Origin: CBDBJK01 sp965206395
Lineage (GTDB): Bacteria; Chloroflexota; Dehalococcoidia; Lucifugimonadales; CATOSD01
DNA: 64,000 nucleotides
Assembly (NCBI GenBank): GCA_965206395.1
Contig: CBDBJK010000027.1
Span: forward strand, 6,531-70,530
Direction: 5' to 3'
Shown one piece after another: positions 63,016-64,000 of this stretch; position 1 is the stretch's first letter, and each line of letters begins with the position of its first letter. The notes under the pieces were generated by a model. It was not told where the DNA came from. It made no database searches and was given only the letters and a program-made list of their open reading frames with translations. The translations under genes were made by a program, and so were the position numbers.

Positions 63016-63039
63016 GGACTGGCACAAGGCTGCCAGTCC
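63016..63039. other. Hairpin between ino1 and the glycosyltransferase gene
   Basis: A perfect 9-base stem GGACTGGCA/TGCCAGTCC with a 6-base loop. No T-run follows, so it may be an mRNA processing or stabilising element rather than a terminator. Confidence 0.4.
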
Positions 63040-63074
63040 AACTGTGAGGAGATTTCAACCCACGAGGTAAAGTT

Positions 63075-64000
63075 ATGGACCGCCCGATGAAGATTGCTTT
63101 CGTGTCGCCTTACGATCACGCGTTCCACGGCGGTGTCACCGACCATATCAATAAACTGGCGGGACAGTTCAAAAACTGGGGGCATACCGTCAGGGTGATT
63201 GCTCCGTGTTCTGCGCCACAAAAGATAACCGATGAAGACTTCATTCCGATGGGAAGGCCGGTGCCCGTTCCCAGTGGCGGTTCCATAGCGCGTATTTCCT
63301 TCTCCATATGGCTGCGTCCACGCATCAAAGAATTGCTGCGAAAAGAAAACTTCGATGTCATACATCTTCATGAGCCATTTGCAGGGTCTCTAACCGCAAA
63401 TGTGCTAAGCCTTGCCGCTTCCTCGAATTCGGTCAAGATAGGCACATTTCACTCGTATCGCGGCACTCGCCTCTATCGGGTAGGCGCCAAGAGATTGGCG
63501 ATGCCATACTTTCGAAAGCTCCAGGGTCGTATCGCGGTCTCACAACCTGCCCATCAGTTCATAAGCAGGCACTTTCCAGGTCAGTATGAAATCATCCCCA
63601 ACGGTATTCAGGTGGACGACTTTGCCAACGCCATTCCATTTCCCCACCTTCAAGACGGCAAGATAAACTTGCTGTTTGTCGGACGCCTTGAAAAGCGAAA
63701 AGGGCTAAAAATACCTGCTGAGCGCCTACAGCAAACTCAAGTGGGACTGGCCCAATCTGCGCCTTCTGGTGCTAGGGCCTGGCAAGCCCGACGAAGACTC
63801 CTATCGCATCATGAGCGAACGAAATCTGCAAGATGTCGTCTTCCTCGGCAGAGTCTCGGACAATGAGAAAGCCAGATACTACAAATCAGCGGATATTTAT
63901 TGCTCGCCGGCCACAGGCAGAGAGAGTTTCGGGATTGTGCTGCTCGAAGCGATGGCGGCAGGCGTACCAGTGGTAGCAAGCGACATCGAAGGCTACGCGA
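63075..64000 (+). CDS. Glycosyltransferase family 4 (PimA-like), frameshifted and cut by the window edge
   Basis: The N-terminal part (MKIAFVSPYDHAFHGGVTDHINKLAGQFKNWGH, HLHEPFAGSLT about residue 96, GTFHSYRGTRLYRVGAKR) and C-terminal part (VVFLGRVSDNEKARYYKSADIYCSP, ESFGIVLLEAMAAGVPVVAS) are in different frames. The break is in the run of five A at 63707-63711; with four A the sequence reads on as YLLSAYSKLKWDWPNLRLLVLG. This is either a true inactivation or a homopolymer error. The E-x7-E donor site is in ESFGIVLLE. With ino1 it suggests phosphatidylinositol mannosylation. The 3' end lies beyond 64000. Confidence 0.88.

Overview
The window looks like a chromosomal segment of a Chloroflexota bacterium, most likely a Dehalococcoidia/SAR202-type lineage. 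This is an inference from gene content: paired LLM-class flavin oxidoreductases, CaiB/crotonase enzymes, MetE catalytic-domain-only proteins, an archaeal/actinobacterial-type inositol-phosphate synthase with a PimA-like glycosyltransferase, and abundant insertion sequences. No rRNA or other phylogenetic marker settles it. GC content appears moderate, and GTG/TTG starts with strong GGAGG ribosome sites are common.

Layout. 1-5.4 kb: the F1 part of the ATP synthase operon (atpH-A-G-D-C), with small palindromic repeats sitting in its spacers. 5.4-9.4 kb: the redox repressor rex (convergent, sharing a perfect bidirectional terminator with atpC), then a DmpA-type aminopeptidase, a DUF2520 dehydrogenase-like protein and panB, plausibly a coenzyme A precursor module. 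9.6-28 kb: catabolic and housekeeping genes (TPP enzyme, amidohydrolase, crotonase, CaiB, MetE-like protein, SelA-like PLP enzyme, scramblase-like protein, NudC), ending in a tight six-gene plus-strand cluster (PPOX flavoprotein, gamma-glutamyltransferase, two LLM oxidoreductases, D-aminoacylase, HpcH aldolase). 28-39 kb: an IS630 element, small genes, a five-gene minus-strand catabolic operon, a dienelactone hydrolase with a DUF6295 protein, an IS5-type element and a second MetE-like gene.

39.7-50 kb holds the most unusual content: a ribbon-helix-helix-like protein, a membrane Ser/Thr protein kinase, a TelA-family protein, two membrane-anchored proteins that fuse a solute-binding domain to a VWA domain, and a zinc-ribbon/TM/VWA protein. 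I read this as an envelope sensing or stress system related to TelA/VWA/kinase neighbourhoods. It is being damaged: the kinase is split by an IS5-type element whose precise removal restores the frame, one solute-binding/VWA gene has lost its natural start by a frameshift, and a fragment of a second telA is fused behind an orphan membrane segment next to a decayed IS. A 5'-nucleotidase lipoprotein just downstream is also split by an IS, again with a clean target duplication.

53.2-58.6 kb: three tRNA genes (Ile, Val, Met), a tyrosine integrase, an ISNCY-type element, a small gene, a GNAT acetyltransferase and a second IS630 copy, together a small mobile island. 58.8-64 kb: a 2-hydroxyacid dehydrogenase, an MFS transporter, a conserved small protein, inositol-phosphate synthase and a frameshifted glycosyltransferase running off the window. 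No CRISPR array or rRNA was seen.
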